DNA of 64,000 nucleotides from NCBI RefSeq assembly GCF_933775445.1, contig NC_065877.1:1488001-1552000 (forward strand). The letters run 5' to 3'. Positions 54,390 to 64,000 of the stretch are shown here, piece after piece (position 1 is the first letter of the stretch; every line of letters begins with the position of its first letter). The position numbers and the translations under genes are program-made. This DNA is from Argentina anserina. Lineage: Eukaryota > Streptophyta > Magnoliopsida > Rosales > Rosaceae. A model generated the notes under the pieces. That model was not told where the DNA came from. It worked only from the letters and a program-made list of their open reading frames with translations, and ran no database searches.

Positions 54390-55702
54390 AGCAGAAAGCT
54401 TTGAACTTCAAAACTGAGCTCTCTCTTCTCTTGTCTCAAAGCACTACCAAAGTTTGTGGAGAGAGACAGAGAGACGGTGAGAGAAATGGAGAAGGGTAGT
54501 TTTAAGTTTTAACTAAGAGAAGAGGTATCAGAAGCTAAGGAGATGCTGAGGGTGAGAATTTGTCACGTAACTGAAACATTGTGAGGAACCCAACGAGGAG
54601 TAATAAGCTATGCTTTGTTTGTCAACTAACTATATAAATATATATATATATATATATTACTCCATGTAATGGTTGTAGGACCCAGCATTTGAGGTTTTGG
54701 AGACTCATTAATAATTTTGTAATGGCATTTTGAGGGGGCATGGAGGGTACTGGAATTTTGGTTTGGAATCTGTTGGAGGAAATTTGGGGAAGAAGGATAA
54801 AGTGAGAGAGACATGAAGAAGTGGATGGTGCTGCTTGCCTGCTTGTGCTCATTGCGCTATGCGATTAGGCATTTAGGCCGGTAACGATAATGCGCCACCG
54901 AAAGAACTATATCAAGCCTAAACTCGACTGATAATTGACTTTTTACTAATAGTTATATGCAACTAATTAACTATCTTGTTCTTAATACAATTTTAAGGAT
55001 GAGTATAGTTGCACAGAGGAAATTGGTATTTTAGGTCTGCAACGGGTACAATTTAGACATTATGCACTAGAGTGAAACCCTAGGATGCTTACTAGTTTGC
55101 AACCATCAAAACAGAACTAAAATCTATCAATGAAAAACCAATGAATCAACGAATATTCAATATCCCAGAAATCATAAATTAACACTAAAATTTTGGTTCA
55201 CACGTGTCATCTAATGATAAAAAAAACTTTAAATAAAGAAATTAATAAAATAAACTAAAACATAAAAATAGTATGCGTCCAAAGATGTGTCGGTTGAATT
55301 ATGGGTTGGGATTAGTAAAAGAGAACTTGTGATGGCATGGTTATAAGATAAATCAATGAAATTTCAAAATTACTGCCTAAATGATTATCCCACATAAATT
55401 TGTTGAAACCCAACAAGCTTACTTCTATGCGAGGCACAAGAATTCCTCTAGAGTCTTGCAACTGTCCCTGCTTGTTCAGTAGATGAGTCTCATATTGATG
55501 ATCTTCTAAGTAGAAACGGATTAACAAAGTTACAACTTTCCTAATTAGAACTCAAGTGTAAGTAGGAATTGTGTTATTGGGAAGCATATAATAAATTTCC
55601 TGATTGCATTCGTAGATTCTATCCCTATAAGTAGATAGGTTATAACGATCCAAGAAGAAACTAACATCTCGATCAAGACGTACATAACTTAGCTGAGTAA
55701 AC
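54390..55702. other. ZDS upstream region and spacer
   Basis: Contains the ZDS promoter on the minus strand (GA/CT-rich near 54420-54490) and an AT dinucleotide run at 54638-54658. The rest, to 55702, is AT-rich and should include the promoter of the next gene. No mobile element recognised. Confidence 0.4.
54638..54658. repeat. (TA)n microsatellite
   Basis: About ten TA units ~250 bp upstream of the ZDS start codon. Two overlapping open frames here are products of the repeat. Confidence 0.9.
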
Positions 55703-57342
55703 ATGTGGATTAACTCTACGATAGATGCACCTATTGGAGATGGAAATCTTACCTTCAGCGAGATCAAGAGGTGGATTGAACAGACTTACCAGATCCCGGC
55801 ACGGTTTCAACACCTTCATTTTGCTCCCGACGGGTTAAACTTTGTACTACTCGACGATGATGCTACAGTTATAGCTTACGGGCTCGATAATTATGACCGG
55901 CTTTTCATGGCACTCGCGCCGGTGGTGGCCGGTGAGAGTGCCAGTACCAGCAACAGCGTCAACTTTTACGGTCATGCAAGCGATGTCATCTGGTACTACA
56001 TACTACATGCTCAAGTCCTCTTTTCTTTTAACTTTGGAAAAATTGCCGCTGTGTGTTCTTACTCGACTTTGTTTTGATTTTTAGGGCACAACATCTTCCT
56101 GAAGAGCCACAGCCATTTGCAGGCATCAATAATTCCAATGACGTTAATAATGTGGACGATGGCAGGTGAGTATATATATAATCATCTTCTGTAGTTAACA
56201 ATGATCTGGGTTTTCAATCTTGGTTAGCTACTAGCCTACTAGCTATATATCCCTTCATTAATAGATGTGTCTTCTGATTATATTTTTTTGTGATCATATA
56301 GGTTCAATGTGCATGAATATTTGGTGGATGATGATAATGCATATGATCACAACTTCGACGGCGGTGCTCCACTGCTTCAAGCCGGTGATCATAACCAGAA
56401 TCCAGGAATGTTAAATAACTATCCTCCTCAAATGAATCAACAAAACCTGAATCTGAATGAAGCGTAAGTCTTCTATTGTTTGCAAGCTAGTCATTATACA
56501 AACTTAGCGTCGGTCATGTTCTTATTATTTATGGAATCTTATTTGTATTATTTTTCGTTTCTTATCAGCTTGAACATGAACGATAACATACACAATGACA
56601 TAAATCATAGCCCGAGAGCTGGCATGTTCGGTTTTGTGCCGAATCCTCCACTGCTTGTGGCCGGAGCTCTTAACCTAAGTGCGAGTGTGGGGAATGATCC
56701 TCTGATAATGAATCAACAAAACCCAGGTCTAAATGATAGTGCGAATTATGGACCGTTAACTGAAATATTGGAGTTCATCCCGGATCCTTCAATACCTATC
56801 GATCAATTGGGAGGCAGGCAGCAGGAGCAGGACCCCATTGCAAATCAACAAAACCCAAACACAGATGAATTGTAAGTTCCGGCCGTGTGCATTCTAGTTC
56901 ATTGATATATCTAACCTGCCTGAACAATGTGTGTTCATTAGAACATTGCGTAATCTTTCCTTCTTCATATTTTAGGCACGGTTGGCACCTTAGCATGAAT
57001 CCAACAATTGGCGCTTGGGATAAGTCGGATGCCTTGCCGCAGGCTGATGTGGAACATTACTCGCAGCCAAGTGGTGATCTGTTCTTTGGAATGGATCTAG
57101 GGCTCTTTGCTCAGCAACAGCAACCGTAAGTATAGTTGATGATAGTTGTTGATTTTGGTAGGGATATCACATCGATATTAGTCACTGTTTATTTCTTTAA
57201 TTTCTGTATGGTTAATTTGCACTAATTATCTTAATATTTGGCTGGCAGATTGCGGCAAAATTTGGGGGTGGTGGGTAGCATAGGGCATGTTGGTGAAGGC
57301 CCTAGTCATACTGAAATAATAAGGGAAGGATCAGCAAATTAA
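55703..57342 (+). CDS. unassigned 359-aa protein: ubiquitin-like N-terminus plus Asn/Gln-rich repeats, 6 exons
   Basis: Exons 55703-55992, 56085-56165, 56302-56463, 56569-56871, 56976-57125 and 57249-57342 all join at GT-AG sites in phase (1080 nt). Residues ~10-75 have the spacing of a ubiquitin-like fold: LTFSEIKRWIEQTYQIPARF (beta, then helix, then IP), QHLHFAPDG, LLDDDATVIAYGLDNYDRLF and MALAPV. There is no terminal Gly-Gly, so conjugation is unlikely. The tail is rich in Asn, Asp, Gln and Pro with three loose ~40-residue repeats, each ending in an NQQNPxLN-like motif (MNQQNLNLNEA, MNQQNPGLNDS, ANQQNPNTDEL). No signal peptide or membrane segment. I do not recognise a family. The exon structure argues for a real gene; the function is unknown. 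Confidence 0.7.
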
Positions 57343-58611
57343 GTTATTCACTGAGCTAGTTTCCAGTCCTGATCAACGGAAGACTAGCTCGACCTGGCCA
57401 TCTACAACATCAGTGCATGCACGCGCATACTTGAGGTTCCAAACTTCTATATCCATTTTGAGATATTTCTAATAGATCGATATGCTCCTGTTGATTTCAA
57501 CCGAGCGCTATTTGTAAAACAAAAATCTAGCTAGTTTAAAAGTGTAATCTTGTCAATTATTGTGTCTCTATGTATAAGATGACAATTAGTCGTAATTTAT
57601 ATGAAGTCTTTATTATGTTTTCAGATTCAAAATGAGATATCTCAATGTATACCTCATACGTTATATCACTTATATATTCTCCGCATGTACGTACGTACAA
57701 CAAGGTGGAACTTCAATTATCTAGAGCCATGTCATTACCCTTGTAAAAGCCCAGCATGCAAACGTACACCGTATATATTCTTGCAAATTATGATAACTAG
57801 CTAGGAACGGTAGAACGAAAAATGGGGTTAATTTCCTATCTTGCAAATGAAACTTTTCAAGATTAATTGAAGCTTTGATGGATTTGAAATGTGCATGAGT
57901 ATCGATTTCCCGACAATGTTAACATTTTTCCTCATAATTGACTAATTGCACGTCCTTATGGCCTTATGGGTATGCAATTACAAAGAAGAACTAAAATACA
58001 TGTGTGCTAGCTGCTGGCCGCAATTTGAAAGTGAGTTGTGCACTAATCAGAACTGCAAACACAAAAGAATTACTTTTAATGATCTCAAGTACAGGCCGGA
58101 AAGAATCGAGCATTTCAATCTCCTGTGTATCGATCAAAGCTGGCCTGTCTGGGTTTATAACAGCAACAAAGTAACTGGTCTTGAGTTTGGCAGTGTCCGA
58201 ACCTGAAGTGTTTTGTGCCGCACACCGATTTGCACTGCGCCTCACCGAAGCTCGATCTCTGTGCAAGGTTCATAGCAAAACGGGTCGACTGGTTTCTCTG
58301 CATCAAAACAATCAAATCTTATATGACCTAATAATCGGTCTGTATGTAAGTCTGTTGTACGTACGCAGGTATGAGAGAAAAGATATGATTAACGGATCGA
58401 CACCAAACGAAATTTTACTGTGATCTAATCTTACAATTAACGAAAACAAACATTTCATGTTACACGTAAAAATAAAAAAGAAACTATATAGTATGGAGAG
58501 TACCGGCAAGAGGCTATTAGCATGGCAGATATAGCCATGGTTGCAAGAAAAAACTTAATAAAGTTTTGCAGTTTAGCCATTCTGATTGTTTCCTTTACTA
58601 ATCACCATGAA
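57343..58611. other. spacer between the ubiquitin-like gene and the TRIM element
   Basis: Starts with the 3' UTR of the upstream gene. At 57946-58315 overlapping frames occur on both strands without recognised similarity. AT-rich elsewhere. Confidence 0.35.
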
Positions 58612-58616
58612 GAAAA

Positions 58617-59191
58617 TATTAAACAACGACCAACTGTATTGATATTGTTCTAACTTAGCCACCTCATAGACGTTGTATTTTAATCACAAAATGTCTCGGT
58701 ACAATTGGGTATTATACATTCACTTATAATTTATATTTTATTTGTCACTTTTTAGATGTGAGATCTCTCATCTCCAACACGCCCTCTCACGTGCAACCTA
58801 ATTTTTAGGTCTGCACGTGACAGATTAACATCATACACACTGAGATGAAATAAACCAAGGTGCAGTATCAAAAGACACTTAGTGACAATCCAATGGGAAA
58901 CCCTCTGTTGACATGATATGTAACCCAACTCGGGCCCATGATAAAGTGACACTCAACTTAAGCTCACGACATATTGGAGACGCGACTAGAGATGCACCCG
59001 CTCTCATACCATGTTAAACAGCGATAAGCGTGGCCCGTAGACCAATTGTACTGATATTGTCTCAACTTAGTCACTTCACTAGTGTTGAGTTTTAATCACA
59101 AAATGTCTCGGTACAATTGAGTATTATCCACCCACTTATAATCTTTATTTTATTTGTCACTTCTTATCTGTGAGATCTCTTCTCTCCAACA
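58617..59191 (-). mobile_element. TRIM retroelement (terminal-repeat retrotransposon in miniature), 575 bp
   Basis: On the minus strand the 5' LTR (59191-59012, 180 bp) runs from TGTTGGAG to TTTAACA. Directly after it comes a primer-binding site TGGTATGAGAGC, one base off the initiator-tRNA-Met site TGGTATCAGAGC. The interior is ~230 bp without coding capacity. A short purine-rich tract (GAGAGGGCG) precedes the 3' LTR (58779-58617, 163 bp), which lacks 17 bp present in the other LTR and ends TA instead of CA. A 5-bp target duplication GAAAA flanks it (58612-58616 and 59192-59196). Confidence 0.85.
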
Positions 59192-59196
59192 GAAAA

Positions 59197-60470
59197 ATGC
59201 ATGGTTTTTAAACTACATATCGAATCGTCCTTGTTCTCATAAGTTGTTCGAATCCAATAAGTAAAAACCTATAATTTTAGTAATGAGATCGAATTTTTTC
59301 TATTGTATTTAATATATACCGGCCGTAAGATTATCGTGGTCTTCCATAGTTGCAGCACTAATATAAGGATGCATGTGCAGACGATCGAATTCCACTTGTG
59401 ATAGAGAAGATGCATGTATGGATATCGATGATCAATGGGTGATTATTTCTTGAGAGAGACAATATATGTTATATCGAATTTGTCATGATATCAATAGCTT
59501 AGTTCATGGGCATTGCTCTACTAATTAATTGATGAAAAAAATTGGTATACTTCTTGTACATGCATTACCAGTTGTAGAAATACATTTCTTCTGAGTTGGT
59601 GTTATCTGTATATTACGACATTTTAATGAATGAAGAATTAACTTTCTTATGCATGCATGGTGATTTAGGAATTAGGATAGAGTATTATGAACGAGAACGT
59701 TATCAGTTCTTATTGATTGTTCTTTAATTGGAATTATCTGATCTTTTCTGCTACAAACACCATCACCCTACATGATCTTTCTGTTACAAGAAAAGGTGGA
59801 CAAAAGATCACCGAAATGATAGATTTGCAAGCAAGAAGGTCTGTATAAATTACAAAGTTCACAGGTAGGCAGACCCACACTGTCACTACTCATCTTTATT
59901 GTAGTACTTTTTGGTCTCATACGAATGAAACCTAATTATAGTTCATCGCATGCGGTAAATCTATTATTTCCTACATCTAAAGTTGCTCAAATTATGTAGT
60001 GACTACCTTGTGTAATAAGGTATAAACATCGATTAATAATTGGTTATCAATCAGTAACATGATTGGGGGGGGGGGGGAGTAGAGGATGTGAATTCGAGCT
60101 TATATGAACAAACAAAAACTTAAAATGAAGATACAAATTATTCTATGAGCAACTTAATCCAAGTAAACGAATGACCATCATGTCGTAAGTGGATAAATAC
60201 ATCTACGACTGTATTTTCTTATTGAAAAACATGTCGAATGATGCATTCTATCTAATTCGACTGCAAGTGCATTGCGATCTCATTTAGAAATAAAGGCCGG
60301 AATTAGTTGTTGAGAATTCTATATATGCATGCACACGTACATATCAATATACAAACAAAACAGTGAAAACACTACATTTAAATATTGTAAAAGGCCAATG
60401 GAAGAAAACCTCAATGCAATATAAGCTTGTGCTTCACAACTTCGAAGACCAGAACACTTCACTACTAATT
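59197..60470. other. spacer, no gene seen
   Basis: AT-rich. A 13-base G homopolymer lies at 60065-60077. No coding similarity or element ends were found. Confidence 0.4.
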
Positions 60471-60479
60471 GGTGTACCA

Positions 60480-61122
60480 CTATGTAGCACGGACACGGAC
60501 ACGAGTGTCCGTATTGGACACGATTCGATACGTAGACACGGCATATAAAATTTTTTTTGGACACGGACACGTGGTGGACACGTCAATTAAAATTATTTTA
60601 ATATATATATATTTATTAAAAAAATAATTTAAAAATTTGAAAGTATTTAGATGTGTATATATATTAAAGTGTGCATAAATATAACAAAAACTGAATCTGT
60701 TGGAATGGTTGAGGATTTGTTGGATCATTTGGATGACCAAGGTTCGAATCCCACCACAAGCATTTTTATTTTTATCATGAGTTTATCTCCTTATATATAT
60801 TAAAGTGTGCATAAATATAACAAAAACTGAATCTGTTGGAATGGTTGAGGAGTTGTTGGGTGCCTTGGATGACCAAGGTTCGATTCTCACCATAAGCACT
60901 TTCAATTTTATTATGAGTTGGTGCGTGTCCGCGTGTCCAATTTGGATACTCGCGTGTCCAATTCGGACACTCGCGTGTCCAATTCGGACACTCGCGTGTC
61001 CGAGTCGTGTCCAAATTGAGTTCGCGTGTCCGAGCGTGTCCAAGCGTGTCCGAGCGTGTCCGTGTCCGTGTCCGTGTCGGACACGCAATACGGACCCTTG
61101 GCCGCGTGTCCGTGCTTCATAG
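60480..61122. mobile_element. 643-bp non-autonomous TIR element with GGACACG arrays
   Basis: Ends CTATGTAGCACGGACACG (left) and CTATGAAGCACGGACACG (read inward from the right). Exact target duplication GTGTACCA (60472-60479 and 61123-61130), or 9 bp GGTGTACCA if the terminal G is counted. Left and right subterminal regions are filled with GGACACG/CGTGTCC repeats, over 200 bp at the right end. It holds a 137-bp tandem duplication (60657-60930). Same terminal sequence class as 25118-25626. No transposase. Confidence 0.85.
60657..60930 (+). repeat. 137-bp tandem duplication with tRNA-like B box
   Basis: TAAAGTGTGCATAAATATAA occurs at 60664 and 60801. Each copy ends in a Pol III B-box-like motif: GGTTCGAATCC at 60741-60751 and GGTTCGATTCT at 60877-60887. 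A weak A-box candidate (TGGTTGAGG) lies ~30-40 bp upstream of each. It could be a tRNA- or SINE-derived piece caught inside the TIR element. Confidence 0.6.
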
Positions 61123-61130
61123 GTGTACCA

Positions 61131-62784
61131 TCATATATTTTGTTGGATACATTTGAAGTGCTTTTCACCAAAGCTATTCTATGTGCTCCCCCAATTATCT
61201 GTCTTTTTGAAGCATATAATAACTTGTAACCCTACATATTCATGCACCCACTCAACCCCCTAGTCCCTACTCGTGCACTTTTCTACTTCTATGTCTCATA
61301 ATAGTGACAACTACTGAATTAGAAACTAATTAAAAAAAACTACTGAATTAGAAACCCTATAAGGATGCGAAGTGTTTAGTTAGTTTTTCTTTTAAGATTG
61401 AAGCGTTTAGTTAATTTGCCAAAAAAAAAGAGTAGAAAAAAGATGTGGTAACTATCGAATCTCATAAGATATATACTATACTTGATATTTTTAACATTGA
61501 AATAGGTTTTCTTAAAGTTTATTGTAGTTTGTAATCAAAGGCGGAGTCAGAATTTTATGATAGATTTGACAAAAAAATAATAATATATAGATTATGTATA
61601 AAAATTTGAGTTAGCCTAATATTTAATATTTAATATTTTACATTAAAATTAAAACTTAAATATTAAAATTTTTGATAACTTGAGTTAGGTTATAACGCAT
61701 AACTCGGGTGTAAGTCGTGTAACTACGTCATTGTTTGTAATAATAATGACATACATTTTGGGCCGTAACGCCATGCTAACAAGTAACAACCAACCATGGC
61801 TTGGAGTGTCATGGACCAAGTACACGTGAATACCACGTCTCGTAGCACAAAGCAACGATTTATGTCCCTATTATTCTCGCTGTCATCATTATACCACCAC
61901 GCGCTTCCGTTTCACATGTCCTCATCCCACGCGCCGCCGAGCACCTATCTAAGCATCTCCATGTTCAAATTCTCCCTGAAACATGTTTTGTTTGTATTCG
62001 TTTCAGTGTGTCAGGGGTCAGAAGACTCAGGACTGAGAGTTCATGCAAGTCTCTATTGGAAGTTAAATTATGCATGTGTAGACAATTGATTATCATCTAA
62101 ACATTGGACCAACTAAACATATGTTTTTTTTTAATAAATGTAATCCCATCCATAATCTATGTTGCCTCAACTAAACTCACAATATGATATGAGGATGGAG
62201 GAACTCATGTTGTAGAAAATACGCATAAAACAAAGCATTTAGCCATTGCGGTTGCCAATTTTGTTTCTAGTTCCCTGATGGTGCTGCATCAGCTTACATG
62301 TCACACTAACATATCTTCAATTTTCTTTGTGGCATTAAATGATTTATGATATTTTCGTGTGAGAATAGTGTTACAGATATACGTATACATTGGCCGACTT
62401 GATATTGATTGTTGATAAAAATATAAGTGAATTAGCAAAATACTAATACGAGATAAATAATACAATACATAAAGTTGATTTTGACAACACCATGACATTA
62501 TCAATGAGATTTCGTTATGTGACATACCACCTAACTAACAAGACGAAACATGTTACTATGATATGCACTATACCAATGCAAGCAAATTCCCTCAAACACA
62601 ACAAAATGTGATGTTAAAAGTGCGACATAACGACGGAGCGTGTTCAAACGCGCCACCGTCCCAGAGCTCTGTTCAGTTCAACAGCTAAACAAAGCAGCAC
62701 CCTTTTCCTAATCCATCTCTCCACCCATTCTTTACAAATCAAATCCACCTCCACAACACCAACTCACACACAATCATTCTGATT

Positions 62785-62786
<2 letters not shown>
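61131..62786. other. spacer, no convincing gene
   Basis: AT-rich, with a short frame at 61796-62089 lacking recognisable similarity. The right end probably begins the promoter of the gene at the window edge. Confidence 0.35.

Positions 62787-62822
<36 letters not shown>
62787..62822. repeat. (AG)n microsatellite
   Basis: Eighteen AG units in the presumed upstream region of the gene at the right edge. Confidence 0.95.
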
Positions 62823-62825
<3 letters not shown>

Positions 62826-63299
62826 TTGAAATTACGAAAATGGAGCAGTGAATCAGGTGATAATGAGTTAATGACTTTACTGGAATCTTGTCTCGGTCAA
62901 AGGCCATTCCTCTTCTGCAACTGCTCTGTCAAAGCGTCCGTATATGTCCACTATCCCCCAGGATTTATCACGTCAAAAATCCACCATTAATCTCATAATA
63001 ACGTAAAAATAAAATAAAAATCAAACACATCGTGCCTGCACTTCCTTCACTTCCATGGAGGATGGCAGGTGATGGACCCACCTCCCCAAAACTGTTATTT
63101 TACTCTCTCTCTCTTTTCTCTCTTTCTCATTCCCTTAAATTCAAGCCAACCCAACAAATACAGAAGATAGACTCCAACCTTTCCCCTTTCCTCATTCTCT
63201 TTTTTCCGTTTCTATATTATTCACAACAACCCACATCCTTAAATATCTCATGAAACTGAAACTGGTTTCAATCCAATCTACCACTCTGCAGTTTGCAAC

Positions 63300-63443
63300 T
63301 GGCGATTGTCTTCCATTAAGGATGTGAGAGAGAGCAAAGCAGCTTATTCTCTCTCAATTGAGTTCAGTTTTTGTTATTGTTTCTCTGTTATTTTTGGCTT
63401 CTCTGCATCTCATGTGGGGCATGTCAGCTAAAGTATAGTGTAT

Positions 63444-63485
<42 letters not shown>

Positions 63486-64000
63486 AGCTTTTTCAAAGAC
63501 CAAGCCTTTACATCAATACCCAGTTGCTCTTTTCTTTGCTTCATTAAGCTGTCACAGTCTTGAGGTTTGCTTTTTTTCTTCCCAACACTGTTGCTTCATA
63601 TTCTGTTTGGTATGGTTTGTGTGATTTTAATCTCTTTTGCTGGAAATAAGATTGGATTTTGGCCACTAAATAATTTTGGTCTGGTTTTGATAGTGAAACC
63701 AGCCTGCTTCTTTTGTCTGTTTCTCTTGTGGTGTGATGTGTTTTACAACCTGCATTTCTCTCCCAAAGTTTGGATTTTTATTTCCAGATGTGGTTTATGT
63801 TTTGCTCTCCGCTTCTGCTTAGATTGATGGGTTTTGTGCAGTGATGAATCAAGGCCTGGCTTTGCATACCAGATCAAATCAAAGTTGCAGGAGTCAGATT
63901 CTGAAGTATTTCTGAAGATAGGTAACTGGGTTTTGTCTCTCCTTCTGATTAGTCAATTGAGGCAAGAGATTACTTGGCTAGACTTGTCTGCTTTATTTTT
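63300..64000 (+). other. probable spliced 5' leader of a gene continuing to the right
   Basis: A donor-like site TTGAG/GTTTGC near 63561 and an acceptor TTTTGTGCAG at 63841 bracket an intron. The following exon (63842-63921) ends at ATAG/GTAACT. The ATG at 63844 opens only a 23-codon frame that stops within the exon, so it looks like an upstream ORF and not the main start. The coding region would lie beyond the window. Inference from splice-site appearance only. Confidence 0.4.
63445..63482. repeat. (AG)n microsatellite
   Basis: About nineteen AG units, ~80 bp before a good splice donor; probably inside a 5' leader exon. Confidence 0.95.

Noticed and set aside
57946..58315. Overlapping frames on both strands
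   Set aside because: Neither strand shows a family motif; probably open by chance or a very old relic that I cannot identify.
60065..60077. 13-base G homopolymer as a G-quadruplex element
   Set aside because: A single G run could fold only in combination with other strands or runs; more likely a slippage tract or a sequencing artefact.
60911..61122. Long frame over the GTGTCC repeats (repeated CPIRTLA-type translation)
   Set aside because: The translation mirrors the DNA repeat of a non-coding TIR element and is not a protein.
61796..62089. 97-codon frame starting MAWSVMDQVHVN
   Set aside because: No domain similarity, no neighbouring exons of matching phase.

Overview
The window is nuclear DNA of a flowering plant. 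Its genes are split by short GT-AG introns, intergenic DNA is AT-rich, there are long GA/CT microsatellites, plant-only gene families are present (IQD, GTL2-type trihelix, DUF868, zeta-carotene desaturase) and there are plant-type nuclear tRNAs. The protein sequences look eudicot, probably rosid; I cannot fix the genus.

Layout, left to right. An IQD calmodulin-binding protein (+, 244-1674) faces a NIMA-related kinase of the NEK1-3 clade (-, 3241-7100). Between them lies an intact 183-codon reading frame that looks like a diverged copy of the kinase tail only. After 6 kb with no convincing gene comes a GTL2-type trihelix factor (-, 13256-15415), then a 210-bp tandem repeat, a broken intronless TIM23-like pseudogene (about 19207-19777) and a tRNA-Phe. 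A TruD/PUS7 pseudouridine synthase (-, 21055-28208) and EMC2 (+, 28493-30946) share a 284-bp divergent promoter. A 4.35-kb segment running from EMC2 exon 2 through a damaged RPS3A copy is present twice head to tail (29126-33472 and 33479-37828) with almost no differences, so it is either a very young duplication or an assembly artefact. A tRNA-Lys follows directly. Next come an EF-hand protein (+), a DUF868 protein (+) and a DUF2358/NTF2-like gene (-) with an apparent 11-bp frameshifting deletion.

The right third is rich in mobile elements. The DRT102 gene (RpiB-like domain plus cupin) is cut in two by a 2.58-kb hAT-like element (46993-49572) with a perfect 12-bp terminal inverted repeat and 8-bp target duplication; the first three bases of the element supply an in-frame TAG stop. 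The body of that element is nearly four copies of a ~505-bp unit, each able to fold into a large hairpin. Zeta-carotene desaturase (-, 50378-54389) is complete. A six-exon gene (+, 55703-57342) encodes a protein with a ubiquitin-like N-terminus and an Asn/Gln-rich repeated tail that I cannot assign to a known family. Other elements are a TRIM retroelement (58617-59191), two members of one small TIR family (25118-25626, inside a PUS7 intron, and 60480-61122) and a PIF/Harbinger-type MITE (45108-46100). The right edge holds what looks like the spliced 5' leader of a gene that continues outside the window.

The genes are housekeeping and regulatory loci without operon-like linkage. The less ordinary content is gene damage and copying: an interrupted DRT102, a frameshifted DUF2358 gene, a TIM23 relic, two RPS3A relics, a promoterless EMC2 copy and a kinase-less NEK tail paralogue.
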